From Nannochloris sp. 'desiccata' (lineage: Eukaryota; Chlorophyta; Trebouxiophyceae; Chlorellales; Chlorellaceae), in NCBI GenBank assembly GCA_019044685.2, contig JAGTXX020000012.1:496001-560000 (forward strand): a stretch of DNA of 64,000 nucleotides, written 5' to 3'. The notes under the pieces were generated by a model, which saw only the letters and a program-made list of their open reading frames with translations, did no database searches and was not told the DNA's origin. The translations under genes and the position numbers were made by a program. Position 1 is the first letter of the stretch. Each line of letters starts with the position of its first letter. Below are positions 11,602 to 22,286 of this stretch, piece by piece.

Positions 11602-11765
11602 TTCAATACTACGAATATCAATACATCTAGTGAATTGTGATTGTTTTGCTAAAGTAAAGAGCAAATTTTGAACGAAACACTGTATGTGACACGGTTTCGG
11701 GATTTTCGCTCAAAGACTACGGTTGAGCTCATTTTCCTTCTATTTCTAGATATTAGGATATCTGA

Positions 11766-14219
11766 ATGAAGGAAATGACACGAGCTGACGATCTCGCTGG
11801 GGGCTTGGCCGCTGGCGACACAGATGCACGGTTAAAATCTCTGAGAGCGATCAAAAACAGTGTCATAGGAAGCAAGCGAGAGAAGACCAAACATCTCCTC
11901 TATCTCCCTAAAATCCTAGAGATATTATCCAAGGACCAAGAAGCAAGCGTGCTCATCCAGGCGGCTCAAGCAATAGGAAGTTTTGCTGCAGCTCCCGACG
12001 GAGCCAAGGCTGTCATCGACCAAGGAGGTATTCCCAAGGTCTTATTAGCATTAAAATACCCAGATAACCGCGTTGTTGAAGCGTCTGCACGAGCACTTAA
12101 ACTACTATACACCAAAACAACGGATATCTCACAAAAAGAGGTGCAGCAACTCCTTCAAACACCCGGTGCAATCACAACCCTCATCGCCTTGCTCTCCTCT
12201 AAAGACTCTCCGAGCATGAGCGAAAGCGCTGCGTGGATCATAGCCAAGTGCTGTGAAATAGACGAAGAAGACGCAAAAGTGGCGTTTTGTAATGCTGGAG
12301 CGCTCCAGCCATTGGTTCAGTTGCTAGAAGATACTAGACAAAGAAATAGACAAGCTGCGGCGCTCTCTGCCGTCAACGCCCTGACGTATAACGACCTTGC
12401 TACTTGCAGAAATGTATTAAAACACCAAAATGTCGTGTTTAATTTGTTAGCATGCGTGAAATCTTCAACAGAGGATCCTAGAATGAGATTCACTGCATGC
12501 GTATGCCTAACAAATCTCGCACCTGCACTTGTTTCTCGTTTCACCAGCGGCGGCGGCGGCGGCGGTGGCGGCGGCGGTGATTCAATATTGCCCAGTAGAG
12601 AGGAGGTTCAAGAGACCGTGCTTCCTGTATTAGTTAGATTGATGATGGAAGACACTCCGCAACACACGCACACTCTTCATCACCATGAGAGGATTAATAG
12701 CAAACAAAAGACTAATAGTATGCTTGCTCGACCGCTCCCGGCAGCACTGCAGCCCGTGGCAACAACGAAAACAGCAGGAGTCCCAAAAAAAAATTTAGTA
12801 GCAGCGGAGATTCCAGGCATTTTGCTCCAATTATTATCTAAAAATCCCGGTTTACAAGCATCAGCAGTCGATGCAGATGCTATTCTGCGTTTGACTAGCT
12901 TATTACAGGCCCCAACCACGAGCCCAAAAGGTAGAGTTAATTCACTCCTTGTTCTCGGCATGTTGACTGAAACAGTCGAAAGCCACCGTCGCAAACTCGT
13001 GGATTGCGGAGCTTTACCTGCAATTGCAGCTGCATTGGCAGACCCTTCTCTCTCTGTACGTGGGGCTGCATGCTGCTGTATGAAGAGCCTATCTCGCAGC
13101 ACACGATTGCTTCGATGCAGTTTGGGTTCACTTTCCGACATCGCAACCCGGCTCCTGGAACTTTCGAAAAACAGTGATAGCAGTATTTCAACTAAAGCTG
13201 CAGCAACGCTAGCTAATATGGCGATAGAATACTCTGCTATAAAAGAACAAGTGCTTGTTTTGCAAGGGATAACGAGATTTGTAGAGCTTACCGAAATACA
13301 AAATAATAAGAAACTTCAACTATACGGCATTTGGGGCTTGTCGTCGGCGGTGTATTTGTCCTCTGATGAAGTCAAAATTGCAGTTATGAAGGCATTATCT
13401 TGGAGTAAAGTCGTAGAATTCTTACATGGAAATGACCAGGAAATAAAAGAAAAGACTTTGCTGTTGTTAAGGAACTTGGCTCACCGAGGGGGTGCTGGTG
13501 CTGGAGCGGTGGCTGAGGCGGTGGCGGGGCCAGGTGGAAAGAGTATCCGTCCCGCTACCGTTCTTGAATGGAGCCAGGGCCAGTTTTTACCTCAAATATT
13601 AGAAGCATTAAACAGCGTCCTAGAACCTCCATATCCAACTCTACAGAGTGTGAAACAATTTGAAAATGCTTTATACTCAATAGTCAACATCGCCAGCGGG
13701 CATGCAGCAGATAAAGACGCTGTTTCAAATCTCGTTATGGCTGACTTACGACCCGCTTTTCAAGCAGCGTTGCATCATGAAGAAGATTCTATTCGGGAGG
13801 CAGCTGTTTGGGTCGTTATTAATCTAACGTATATACAAGATGGTGCTGATGATGACACTGACGGACAACAAAGAATGGAAAAAAGACGGCAAGATCTAAT
13901 AGCGATGGGCATTGCCGAGGATTTAATGGCCACGAGGAGTGGAGATAGGTGTATGAGAGTACGGGAAAGGGCAGATACAGCCTATGGGCAGTTATCAGGA
14001 AGTCGCAGGCTGGTAGACGACAACGAAGAAGAAGAACGTAGACACTTGATTAGTTGGTTTAACGAAGAGGAAGGTGTCATAGGAGGTCGAAGGGTTGCTA
14101 GAACAGCTCTTTTCATGGATAATGATGATGTTATGGATGAGGATGTAGATGAAGAAGGCGATTTTATGGATGAGGAGGAGGACGGCGAAGATGAGGACGG
14201 TGAAGGGTTGCCTTGGTAG
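11766..14219 (+). CDS. armadillo-repeat protein, ARMC8/Vid28-like
   Basis: Single exon, 817 aa. Armadillo repeats run through most of the chain. The opening, SLRAIKNSVIGSKREKTKHL, matches the start of ARMC8 (RAIKN-x-IIGNKxKK), then IQAAQAIGSFAAAPDGAKAV and VVEASARALKLLYTK. ARMC8 (yeast Gid5/Vid28) is a scaffold of the CTLH/GID ubiquitin ligase and holds substrate receptors. The acidic end (DNDDVMDEDVDEEGDF then EEEDGEDEDGEG) agrees with an ARMC8-like C-terminus. A run of about 10 Gly at 12548-12578 (GGC repeat) and a His/Gln-rich loop (TPQHTHTLHHHER) interrupt repeats and are probably disordered insertions. ATG chosen as the first in frame. A generic importin-alpha-like ARM protein is the alternative. 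Confidence 0.8.
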   Translation: MKEMTRADDLAGGLAAGDTDARLKSLRAIKNSVIGSKREKTKHLLYLPKILEILSKDQEASVLIQAAQAIGSFAAAPDGAKAVIDQGGIPKVLLALKYPDNRVVEASARALKLLYTKTTDISQKEVQQLLQTPGAITTLIALLSSKDSPSMSESAAWIIAKCCEIDEEDAKVAFCNAGALQPLVQLLEDTRQRNRQAAALSAVNALTYNDLATCRNVLKHQNVVFNLLACVKSSTEDPRMRFTACVCLTNLAPALVSRFTSGGGGGGGGGGDSILPSREEVQETVLPVLVRLMMEDTPQHTHTLHHHERINSKQKTNSMLARPLPAALQPVATTKTAGVPKKNLVAAEIPGILLQLLSKNPGLQASAVDADAILRLTSLLQAPTTSPKGRVNSLLVLGMLTETVESHRRKLVDCGALPAIAAALADPSLSVRGAACCCMKSLSRSTRLLRCSLGSLSDIATRLLELSKNSDSSISTKAAATLANMAIEYSAIKEQVLVLQGITRFVELTEIQNNKKLQLYGIWGLSSAVYLSSDEVKIAVMKALSWSKVVEFLHGNDQEIKEKTLLLLRNLAHRGGAGAGAVAEAVAGPGGKSIRPATVLEWSQGQFLPQILEALNSVLEPPYPTLQSVKQFENALYSIVNIASGHAADKDAVSNLVMADLRPAFQAALHHEEDSIREAAVWVVINLTYIQDGADDDTDGQQRMEKRRQDLIAMGIAEDLMATRSGDRCMRVRERADTAYGQLSGSRRLVDDNEEEERRHLISWFNEEEGVIGGRRVARTALFMDNDDVMDEDVDEEGDFMDEEEDGEDEDGEGLPW

Positions 14220-14483
14220 ATTGTTTTTTTTAGTATATATTTTCTGTTGCATCTTCTGTGTTTTTTTGTAGTCCAGGCTAGTCTATGATGTCTGATAGGA
14301 CTGTCTAAGGGGTATCTCCATTGTAAAGAACTTGCATCGGCAATAGAGAAGTGATTAAATAGGCAACACAAAAGGTACACACTGACAGAGCGGTACAGCT
14401 TGAAGGTTCTCGGAGATTTATCTGCCTTCTACATGGCAAATGCTAACTATATTGACATCATTTATTTAATTTAAACAGGCATC

Positions 14484-15076
14484 ATGGCATCAGCTTTCTG
14501 CACAAGTCCCGTGGTAGCACGCATTGGCGCTCCTGTCCAAGTTGCCAGGCCAATTGCATTCAGCAAGGCACGTTGAAATTACTTTATTTTTTACAAAATA
14601 TCGTATTCATACCCCCCAACTATTTGATATATATATATCAAAATATCCAAAAGATACACATTTCTGACCAATGCGCTATCTCTTACTTTTTGCAGGTCGT
14701 GGCAAAGATGCCATCACCTCGCCGTGCTCTCGGCCGTGCTCAGTCTACCACAATCGTCGCTAAAGCTTCCTACATCTGCGTCGATTGCGGGTACATTTAT
14801 GACGAATCTACAGCCTGGGAAAAACTCCCAAATAATTACAAATGCCCTGTGTGCAGCTCACCCAAGCGCCGTTTCAAGCCATACAACCGTGGTGGCAAGA
14901 ACGACCCAAAGAGCATGAAGGCTAGAATGCAGGACCTCAAGGCCGGTAAGGAAGGTAGCGCAGCTGATAGTTCATCTGGAGGAAGTGATAGTTCAGGTGC
15001 TGTTGCCATTGCTGTCGGCGGAGCTGTTCTTTTGGCTGCATTGTATTTCGGCCTCAACGGGTACTTTGGAAACTAA
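14484..15076 (+). CDS. plastid membrane-anchored rubredoxin, RBD1-like
   Basis: Two exons, 14484-14567 and 14696-15076, 154 aa. Exon 1 gives a transit-peptide start (MASAFCTSPVVARIGAPVQ). The join in phase is FSK|VVAKMPSPRRALGRAQS and needs a GC-AG intron (AAG|GCACGT ... TTTTTGCAG); the nearby GT donor would break the frame. The rubredoxin fold follows, with iron ligands in YICVDCGYIYDE and YKCPVCSSPKRRF (two CxxC pairs). A Gly/Ser linker leads to one C-terminal transmembrane helix (VAIAVGGAVLLAALYFGLNG). Plant and algal RBD1 has this layout and acts in photosystem II assembly in thylakoids; the same role is expected here. Confidence 0.88.
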
Positions 15077-15274
15077 AAACACAAATTTTTGAGAATTTTT
15101 CGAGTGGTTTAAGTTAATCATTTTTAAGGATATCATGGATTTATTATCTTACGTTGCCATTTGATGAAAATAAAATATAAGAGAGCAGATACTATGGAGT
15201 ATTAAATACCCGTCGAAAATCACAAAAACGTTGAGACGACGGGCGAGAGGTTAAATTTCTTCTTTTCACCCTTT

Positions 15275-16465
15275 TTAAGTATCCATTTCAGCAGCACCAT
15301 TCTCTACATTACTATTCCCATTCTCAGCATCTTCAATACTCTTTGATTCTCCCAAATATTCAAATCTAAATAAAAATCCATTACCCACTGCTGCAATAAG
15401 ATGCCGGCAATCTTGAGATAACGCACAGGCTCTCACAGGGGCAGATACTTTAATAGCACTGACATGCGCCTCGCGTTTCCCAGTTTCACTATCATATACG
15501 TAGCAATCGCCAGAGGCATTGCCCACTGAAATATACTTTCCGTCAACGGTAACGGTGAATCGACAGCGAGAAGTGAATCCTCCTAAACCGTTGCATCCAG
15601 GCACCTTCCAGGCTGCTTTTTGTTCTGCCCTAGTTACATCCCATACGATCATGCGTCCATCGGTGGATTTAGTCGCCAATCGGTTGTCAGGTAAGAAAGA
15701 AAGGCAATCGATCGTCTCAGAATGGCCGCCACCGCCATTTTGTGGTTTAAATTCCTCTTTGCTTGCTTCCAAAATATTAAAAGGACTGTTCGCGTCATCT
15801 TTTGTGATGGTGTAGCGCATAATTCTACCGCGGGACGTACCCACAGCGATGCCTCGACCGTCTGGAGACAAAGCAATGCTGGTGGCGTCGGAAGTAGTAA
15901 TAGAGGCTAAGCAAGTTTCGTTTACCACATCCCACAGCCTGATGTTTCCATCTCTAGAGAGAGATAACAATAATGCAGGTTCTTTGGCCGTGGTTGCCAG
16001 GTCCACAACGTCCTTGGTATGGCCTTTTAAAAGTTTAACCACAGCAGCCTCGACAACGCTAATTATGGAAATAGTGGGATCACCACCAGCGACTGCCAAA
16101 CAGGCATCTCCATGGGGATGGTCTGTCCATTCCTTGCAGTTGATCCATGCGGCTGCTTGGAGCTCTCCTCCTTCAGCATGCTCTGTTTTGTTATTCACAA
16201 AGTGAACAACGACACCAATATAATCACCCATGTGGCTGTCATCGTAGACAGTGGCCTGATCTCCACCAACAGTAGCGAATAGATTGCTACAGTCGGGGTC
16301 AATAGTATTGAACCCTAGGGTGTGCACTGTTGTGGCATGGCTCTCTTTGATCACTGTCTTCAATTTCAAATTTTGCAGAGCTTTGAGACGGTAGGCTGCT
16401 TCTCCGCCAAGAGCAATGGTCTCTTCTTCCCTCTTGCGGATGAGCTTTTTTGCTTCCTGATTCAT
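15275..16465 (-). CDS. WD40-repeat protein, EED/LRWD1-like
   Basis: Single exon, 396 aa from ATG 16465 (MNQEAKKLIRKREEET); the frame extends upstream but without ATG. After a short helical N-terminus come about seven WD-type blades: LFATVGGDQATVYDD, DACLAVAGGDPTISIISV, GHTKDVVDLA, LLLSLSRDGNIRLWDV, SPDGRGIAVGTSRGRIMRY, LATKSTDGRMIVWDV and YISVGNASGDCYVYD. The second and third blades resemble the Polycomb protein EED/ESC (FATVG...VTVY, LAVAG...I.II) and also LRWD1. I cannot separate these by eye. It is divergently arranged with the sirtuin gene, 400 bp between starts. Confidence 0.75.
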   Translation of the reverse strand: MNQEAKKLIRKREEETIALGGEAAYRLKALQNLKLKTVIKESHATTVHTLGFNTIDPDCSNLFATVGGDQATVYDDSHMGDYIGVVVHFVNNKTEHAEGGELQAAAWINCKEWTDHPHGDACLAVAGGDPTISIISVVEAAVVKLLKGHTKDVVDLATTAKEPALLLSLSRDGNIRLWDVVNETCLASITTSDATSIALSPDGRGIAVGTSRGRIMRYTITKDDANSPFNILEASKEEFKPQNGGGGHSETIDCLSFLPDNRLATKSTDGRMIVWDVTRAEQKAAWKVPGCNGLGGFTSRCRFTVTVDGKYISVGNASGDCYVYDSETGKREAHVSAIKVSAPVRACALSQDCRHLIAAVGNGFLFRFEYLGESKSIEDAENGNSNVENGAAEMDT

Positions 16466-16865
16466 CGTAGATGTGCAGATATGAGAGATAGACGACTCTA
16501 AAGTATTCAATTTTCAAAAGTTAGTTCAAAATTTAAATTCTAGATCAAGTTACTGACTGCTTTTTATTGGCTTGATTGAAATGTAAGTATTCCCCTGTCT
16601 AATTAGATTTATGTTATGAGAAGACCTCGAATTTGAAAGTAATTCAAACATCGAGCTCTCACCTTCTCAAGAAATTCCCTCGCCACAACTGCAAGATGTG
16701 TAGCTATAAACCTCTTCCGCTTTCGAACGCTGCCCATTCTCTTGCACAACTAAATTTAAGTCATTCACGCTGAGGCGCCTGCCTCCTGCTTCGAAATCAA
16801 AGTGGGTTGCCTGGATTAGATCACACTGAAATTTACTTTTTGAAAACCACAAAAACAATAGATAA
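16466..16865. promoter_or_regulatory. shared divergent promoter region, 400 bp
   Basis: Region between the start codons of the WD40 gene (minus) and the sirtuin gene (plus). It must hold both promoters and 5' UTRs. It is AT-rich next to the WD40 gene and more mixed towards the sirtuin. I see no obvious TATA box at a fixed position. Confidence 0.4.
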
Positions 16866-18200
16866 ATGCGTAGTGCTATTATGTCGGCGTTGCAGCTGAC
16901 CTTCATCACCCCACTACGAGCATCCCGCTCTTTAAACCACCACCATCCATTCTCAACAAAGACAAAAACAGCTGCAGCAGCAGGCTCCCACCCACTCGAT
17001 CGTGACCGAATCGGCTCGGACGGCCACCTCCAACCTTCTTCATCTACACCAAAAAGCTCCCATCCCAATTACGTAATAGGTACTCCTCTCCCAAATTCTG
17101 TACATCCAGCTCCAACTGTCCCTCCCCCTACTTCCACTCAACTAGACTCCCTCGCGGAGTTCATTACTACCGCCTCTGCAGGACACCCCTCCAGAGGAGG
17201 AGAAGAAGAAGAAGAAGGCGGGGTTCTCATTATAACTGGCGCTGGTTGCTCTACAGAATCAAACGTTCCTGATTATAGAGGCCCCTCGGGAGCGTATAGT
17301 ACAGGCTTTAAACCCATGACACATCAAAATTTCATGGCATCGGCAAAAAACCGATCTCGCTATTGGGCTCGTAGTTTTGCCGGGTGGCCTCATTTTTCTA
17401 GCGTGCAACCCAACGCAGCTCATGACGGTATCGCTGCATTACAAACAGCGGGTTTTGTAGGGCATGTGATTACCCAGAATGTGGATAGATTACATCAAAT
17501 AGCGGGCAGTAAGAAAGTACTAGAGTTGCATGGCACCACCCACGAGGTGGTATGTATGAACTGTAGAGCGACCACTCATCGCAGTGAAGTGCAACTATGG
17601 CTTGCACGGTTAAACCCTAGCACTCAAAGTACTATTAATATTCTCTCTGGGGAGAGCGAGGAGGAAAGAATGCTTCGTGCTGGTACAACCCTTCCTATTG
17701 GGACAGCACCTGGCTCTTCATCGTCGGCATCACCAAGGCCAGAGATGGAGAAGAGAATCAATCTTCGAGAAGCAGGAGCTGGGATAGTTCGACCAGATGG
17801 TGACGTAGAACTCCCTCAATATAGCATCAGTCTTTCTAGTAAAGATAGTGATGCTTTTCGTACTGTACTAGAACCAGAGTTTATCGTCCCGCCATGTCCC
17901 GCCTGTGGAGGCATATTAAAACCAGATGTGGTCTTTTTCGGCGACTCTTTACCCCCAAGACGGACTGAAATGGCATTAAACATGGCGAAAAACGCCTCCA
18001 GAGTACTCGTAGTAGGGTCTTCTCTTGCTGTATGGAGTGCGTATCGATTAATCAAGGCTGCAAAGGAACAGGGGCGGCCTGGAATGAAAGTCGCCATTGT
18101 CAATGTTGGCCCTACAAGAGCTGATGAGATCGTGGATTTGAAACTGGAAGTACGAGCTGGTGATGCCATGGATGGATTAAAACATCTACTTGTACAATGA
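16866..18200 (+). CDS. class II sirtuin (SIRT4/SRT2-like) NAD-dependent deacylase
   Basis: Single exon, 444 aa. A basic, Ser/Thr/Ala-rich N-terminus (~100 residues) looks like an organelle transit peptide. The sirtuin core has the NAD-binding motif GAGCSTESNVPDYRGPSGAY, the ribose loop ITQNVDRLHQIAG, the catalytic His in LELHGTTHEVVCMNC, two zinc CxxC pairs (VVCMNC and PPCPAC), PDVVFFGDSLP and the C-terminal VVGSSLAVWSAYRLI. The 'DYRGPSGAYSTGFKPMTHQ' region is the class II signature shared by human SIRT4 and plant SRT2. It should remove acyl or acetyl groups, or ADP-ribosylate, in mitochondria or plastids. A ~100-residue insert rich in Ser, Glu and Arg lies between the zinc half-sites, longer than in the family norm. 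Confidence 0.93.
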   Translation: MRSAIMSALQLTFITPLRASRSLNHHHPFSTKTKTAAAAGSHPLDRDRIGSDGHLQPSSSTPKSSHPNYVIGTPLPNSVHPAPTVPPPTSTQLDSLAEFITTASAGHPSRGGEEEEEGGVLIITGAGCSTESNVPDYRGPSGAYSTGFKPMTHQNFMASAKNRSRYWARSFAGWPHFSSVQPNAAHDGIAALQTAGFVGHVITQNVDRLHQIAGSKKVLELHGTTHEVVCMNCRATTHRSEVQLWLARLNPSTQSTINILSGESEEERMLRAGTTLPIGTAPGSSSSASPRPEMEKRINLREAGAGIVRPDGDVELPQYSISLSSKDSDAFRTVLEPEFIVPPCPACGGILKPDVVFFGDSLPPRRTEMALNMAKNASRVLVVGSSLAVWSAYRLIKAAKEQGRPGMKVAIVNVGPTRADEIVDLKLEVRAGDAMDGLKHLLVQ

Positions 18201-18772
18201 ACAATACAAAACAGTTGCTTATTTTGTTGAGAATGGACAACTAGTTGGTCTTTGAGATTGAAATTTCTTTTGGCGTCTTTGGATGGAGTGAGAGTTGGTG
18301 AAGTTGCCTGTCCCGGTTACTTTCAAATTTCTGTGGTAAATAAGTAAGTAATAACTTTAAAAAATATGTAAAGAATTTGATGTTCCGAACAGAAGCTCTG
18401 TGCAATTTCGCAAATATAAAATAAAATAATGGTGCATGGGGAATCAAGCTATAGTGTAATTAACTTCAACTTATTCTTTCTTTCTTTCTTTCTTTCTTCT
18501 CAAAGTTTTGTATTGTTCCCGTCAAATGGGAAAGACAACTATTTTTTCTATATACTGTATTTCTCACTGTTCGGAGCTCTTTCTAAGGGGTTCCAGGCTC
18601 TTTCTTAGTAGCAGCACCTGGTCTCTTCCTATAGCTATTGACACACTTTGCATATTTAGTACGACCATCCTTAGTTCAACCATCCTTAGTACAACCACCA
18701 TTAGTACAACCACCAGGAACACTACCACCAGTACCAGCGGCCGCTGCCTGTTGTTGGTGGTGGCGGTGTTTA
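18201..18772. other. intergenic between convergent genes, with simple repeats
   Basis: Holds a TTTC microsatellite at about 18473-18500 and a degenerate minisatellite at 18658-18735 built on a CCTTAGTACAACCACCA-like unit. The minisatellite probably lies in the 3' UTR of the SBP gene on the minus strand. No coding region supported. Confidence 0.55.
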
Positions 18773-20077
18773 TTATCTCAGCCTATGAATATCTTCTTGT
18801 ACTCGAGCCAGCTCTAAATTAGTCTTTGCAAGATGTAGTTCAGCTAAAACACGTTGCTGTTTTAATTCCAACCCTTTAGCAACGATAACAGAAGGCTGGG
18901 TAGTGGGGGTGGAGGCAGTCATTGTCGACGTCGTTGCAGCAGTAGGATGGCTGCGGTGGTGAGCTTCAACAACAGAATGGAAAGCAGATGGCATCAAAAA
19001 CTGAGGAGGCTGTTGGGGCTGCTGTTGTTGAGATGATTCAGTTTGCCGCCTAAGTTGAATAGATAGACCGAGCTCTTCTGCACCATTTAAAAAACCATGA
19101 TAAGGAGATAAACACTCCTTCCTTGCATTAAGAATAGCAGCAGGAGCAAGAACCAGGGCGCCGGTGGTAGCAGCAGCAGCAGTAGCAGCTAGGAGCGCCG
19201 CCATGGCACTTTCTTGCTGCAACAGTTCACCAGTAGTCATAGTTGCAGGAGACACTGAAGGTTGAAAAGAGTTTGGATTTATATATGTACTTGCTGTGAC
19301 AGCACCAGCAGCACCAGTCGTAGATCTAGAAGAAACAATGCGAGGCAGGGGTGGATAAACAGTTGTTGCTAGCTCTTGCCGTTGTTGATTTTGGTGCTGG
19401 TGGTCAGTACCAGCGAAACGGGCAGCTGCCGCCGTTTCCACAGCGGCTGCTGTTGCAACAGGCTCACTATTTCCATTATTCTGTAAAATTTCCGCTAATG
19501 CGGCTCCCGCCATAATTGCTTCGATCTGTGCATGCTCTAATATTGCTGAATAGGGCAATGCAGCAGCATTCAGTTGTTGTTGTTCAGTGAAATAGCCACC
19601 TGCAGGACCACCACAGGTGGTGCCCCCGTTGTGATTAGGATTCGAAACAGTATTCGCGAATCCTCTCTTGCTACGGGATGCCGATCTGCTGCGCAAACAT
19701 GTCATACAAGCCCGCATTCGGCCATTGAAATCAGCGAGCTGTCGAAAGGTAGAACACTGACTGCAGAAACGCTTGGGCACTCCTTGAATCAGCAGCGCTG
19801 AAGCGCTCTTGTGAGTTTTGCATAAGCGGTATTTCAAGTTCACAGCTCGCTGAGAATAGATATCCTCTCTGCATCCTATAACTCGGCATCCACGGCCACC
19901 CCAGTCTGCGCTGCAGGCGGGTATCTTGGTGAAATCTAGCGCATCCACTTCAATAGTATTAGATTTCTTTCCGGGTATCTTATTGGCTAAATCCTGCGCA
20001 TCCATTCCAACATTATAACCCTTTCCAACCCCCGCAGCCGTCAAGCCACCCGAGCCGAGACCAGGCATGTTATCCAT
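18773..20077 (-). CDS. SBP-domain transcription factor with variant zinc finger 2
   Basis: Single exon, 434 aa. The SBP domain spans residues ~55-130. Zinc site 1 fits C-x4-C-x16-C-x2-H exactly (CRVIGC ... CKTH). Site 2 normally reads C-x2-C-x3-H-x11-C. Here the frame is CSQC-STF-R-QLADFNGRMRA-C, so the His ligand is replaced by Arg, and an extra Cys follows (ACMTC). The basic end RSRSASRSKRG acts as nuclear localisation signal in this family. The rest is low complexity: poly-Ala stretches, Gln runs and His pairs typical of activation regions. A C-terminal amphipathic helix (LKQQRVLAELHLAKTNLELA) could dimerise. SBP factors bind GTAC cores and regulate development or copper response (CRR1) in green plants. 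Confidence 0.85.
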   Translation of the reverse strand: MDNMPGLGSGGLTAAGVGKGYNVGMDAQDLANKIPGKKSNTIEVDALDFTKIPACSADWGGRGCRVIGCREDIYSQRAVNLKYRLCKTHKSASALLIQGVPKRFCSQCSTFRQLADFNGRMRACMTCLRSRSASRSKRGFANTVSNPNHNGGTTCGGPAGGYFTEQQQLNAAALPYSAILEHAQIEAIMAGAALAEILQNNGNSEPVATAAAVETAAAARFAGTDHQHQNQQRQELATTVYPPLPRIVSSRSTTGAAGAVTASTYINPNSFQPSVSPATMTTGELLQQESAMAALLAATAAAATTGALVLAPAAILNARKECLSPYHGFLNGAEELGLSIQLRRQTESSQQQQPQQPPQFLMPSAFHSVVEAHHRSHPTAATTSTMTASTPTTQPSVIVAKGLELKQQRVLAELHLAKTNLELARVQEDIHRLR

Positions 20078-22286
20078 CTTCCCAGGCCTTCACAAATGGA
20101 AGCTATGTTTCAGAAGTTTGAATTCAATTTAGAATTGTATTGGAAATGAAAAGGCAGTCCATGCCAAGCCTTCACCTTGAAGCACTATCATAGTCACGTT
20201 TTTTCCCCTTTGATAAGACTTTAGATCTATGTAACATTGGTCAATAGTAGTTGATATAAAGAAATAACGGGGAAATAAGCCCAAATAGATTATAGAGGAG
20301 ACCTTCTGCAGTTCACTGGGAAGGCCTCGGCAGAAGCCCTCCATCAGCCTTCGGAAGTTCGCCCTTGTTTGCGACGTCACTGCTAGTAGCAGAAGGGCTG
20401 GATCTCCCCCCTCAATTCCAAGCTTCTTTTTACAACGCAAATTACATTTTAAATATACTTGTTATATATTGTAGCGTATGAAAGAATAGAAAACTAGGCA
20501 TTCTGCCGAAAGTACTTTGACATCCGGGGTGATGATGCCCATTCCATTCGAAAATTATACCGAGACGTGGAAAGTTGCTCTCGGTTCTGGCCCGCTCCTT
20601 GCCGCAATATGAAGCTTTAAACAAACTAGTGCACATAAAGTTGCCAAAAGTTGTGAAAGATGCCAGTAGAGACGTGCAGCACGCAATGTCCGAGCGGCCA
20701 GCATGCCGGCCGGCATGCTCATCTGGGTTTTGCACCTTGTGAGATTTTGTACAGGCGCAGAAAGCCAAGAAAAGCAGCAATGCCCCCCAATGCACTTGTA
20801 CTTATTTGCATAATTACAGATTATCGCAGAAAAGTGCTGGCGCAGCTTGCGGAAATCTGCGAAGTTGCATTTTACCATGTACGTTTCTGCAATGTTGCAA
20901 AATATCACGAGTTGTGGAAGCGCTTTTCCAGCGCAACCGCAGAAAATCACAGAAAAGTGAACATACAAAGATGATATAATCGGCTCCAACGAGCTGCATT
21001 AGCCTTGCAGAGAGTCTCGTCGACAATATGAGACTCTCTCATTGCAGCTGCGTTCCCGCTGGCGAGTGCGGCAGCTGTGTACGAACAGCAGCCACCTTCA
21101 CAGGGGGTTGAAGAAAAATCTACCTGAAGGCGTGTCCTTATTCTACTTGGCCTGCATACCTGCAGCCACTAGAATTTCACGAACAGCAACTTCCTTAATA
21201 GCAAGGGGGACCTTGCGGATGAAGTGGAGCTATTGCTTGTTGGGAATTGGCACTGCCGCCGCCCGCTGCAGGGTCTTCATCGTGAGAGAGATCAACGCGA
21301 TCTGGATTGATATCCATAACGTCATAATCCTCGTATCCATCTTCTTGAAGGCCCTGATCAAAGGCATCGAGGGCCTGTTGCTGGGAGCCTTGAAATGCTT
21401 GATCAGATTGGGAGAGAACATATTGAGAGCTGGTGTTCGAACTCTAGAAAGCCGCAGATTGATACAAATGCAAAACCCAGATGGCTGGCCGCGGCCGAAG
21501 CCCTCTCTTCAGTTTCCCTGCGCAAAAAGATTTGCGATAAATTGGCTTTAATTCTGATTAATGGCATCAGAATTTTACATGGATAGTTGTCAAACAGTGG
21601 AAATGGTGCGCAAATACAGAAAAAAGTAGTAGCCTGCTTCACATTGAGGGGAGAGGGGCATACTATAGATTGGGAACAGCGGTGCTCAGCAAATATTTAT
21701 AGGGTAAGTTTTATTTCTTGATCTGTTGTTTTTCTCGCTCTCAATTTTTACTTACACCTGTGTATTTTGGGGTGTACAAAGCCAGTGTAGCTGCGTATTA
21801 GCGCGGAGATTTGATACATAAGGGTGTCTCAGAAGTAGATGAATGCGTGGTGCTGATTGCCCAGAGGTCTTTTTCCCAGCTGGCGCTTTAGACAGCTTGG
21901 TAGCCACTGGTGGCTGGAGGGAGAGCGGCGAAAAACAGGCTGAATTTTTCAAGGCAGCAGCGACTCGGCCAGAAGGATAACGAGCGCAGCTGGATACTCA
22001 ATGAGCTGATGCCTATGCTTTCATATTGTGGGTGCTGCCAATCAGGGGCCCAGACGCAGCAGGTGATCAGGAATCGCTTGATCTATCATCAACATTGTGA
22101 TCAATGCAGAACTGGTGGCAAGCAGGCAGCTGTACCCCCTCATTGGCATTCGCTTTTCATTTCCCCTTTGCAGGAATTGCTCAGCAATGCAGAAAGTCAC
22201 AGAAAAGAATGAGCGTGTATTACAATAAAAAGCACAACCACATTCAGGCATACCGTATGTAGTACAGATAACAAAAGCTGGTCTAG
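20078..22286. other. gene-poor stretch, 2.2 kb, degenerate coding-like fragments
   Basis: No intact gene recognised. Minus-strand pieces look coding but do not join: 20440-~20270 (KLGIEGGDPALLLLAV...), and about 21447-21200 with an acidic Gln-rich segment (ALDAFDQGLQEDGYEDYDVM) ending PQGPPCY-stop. An inverted pair shares CATCTGGGTTTTGCA (near 20722 and, reversed, near 21470). The mix suggests a decayed transposon or duplicated gene remnant. A GCATGCCGGCCGGCATGC palindrome lies near 20702. Confidence 0.35.

Noticed and set aside
15722..16205. Plus-strand frames over the WD40 gene
   Set aside because: Shadows; they have no domain and no splice support.
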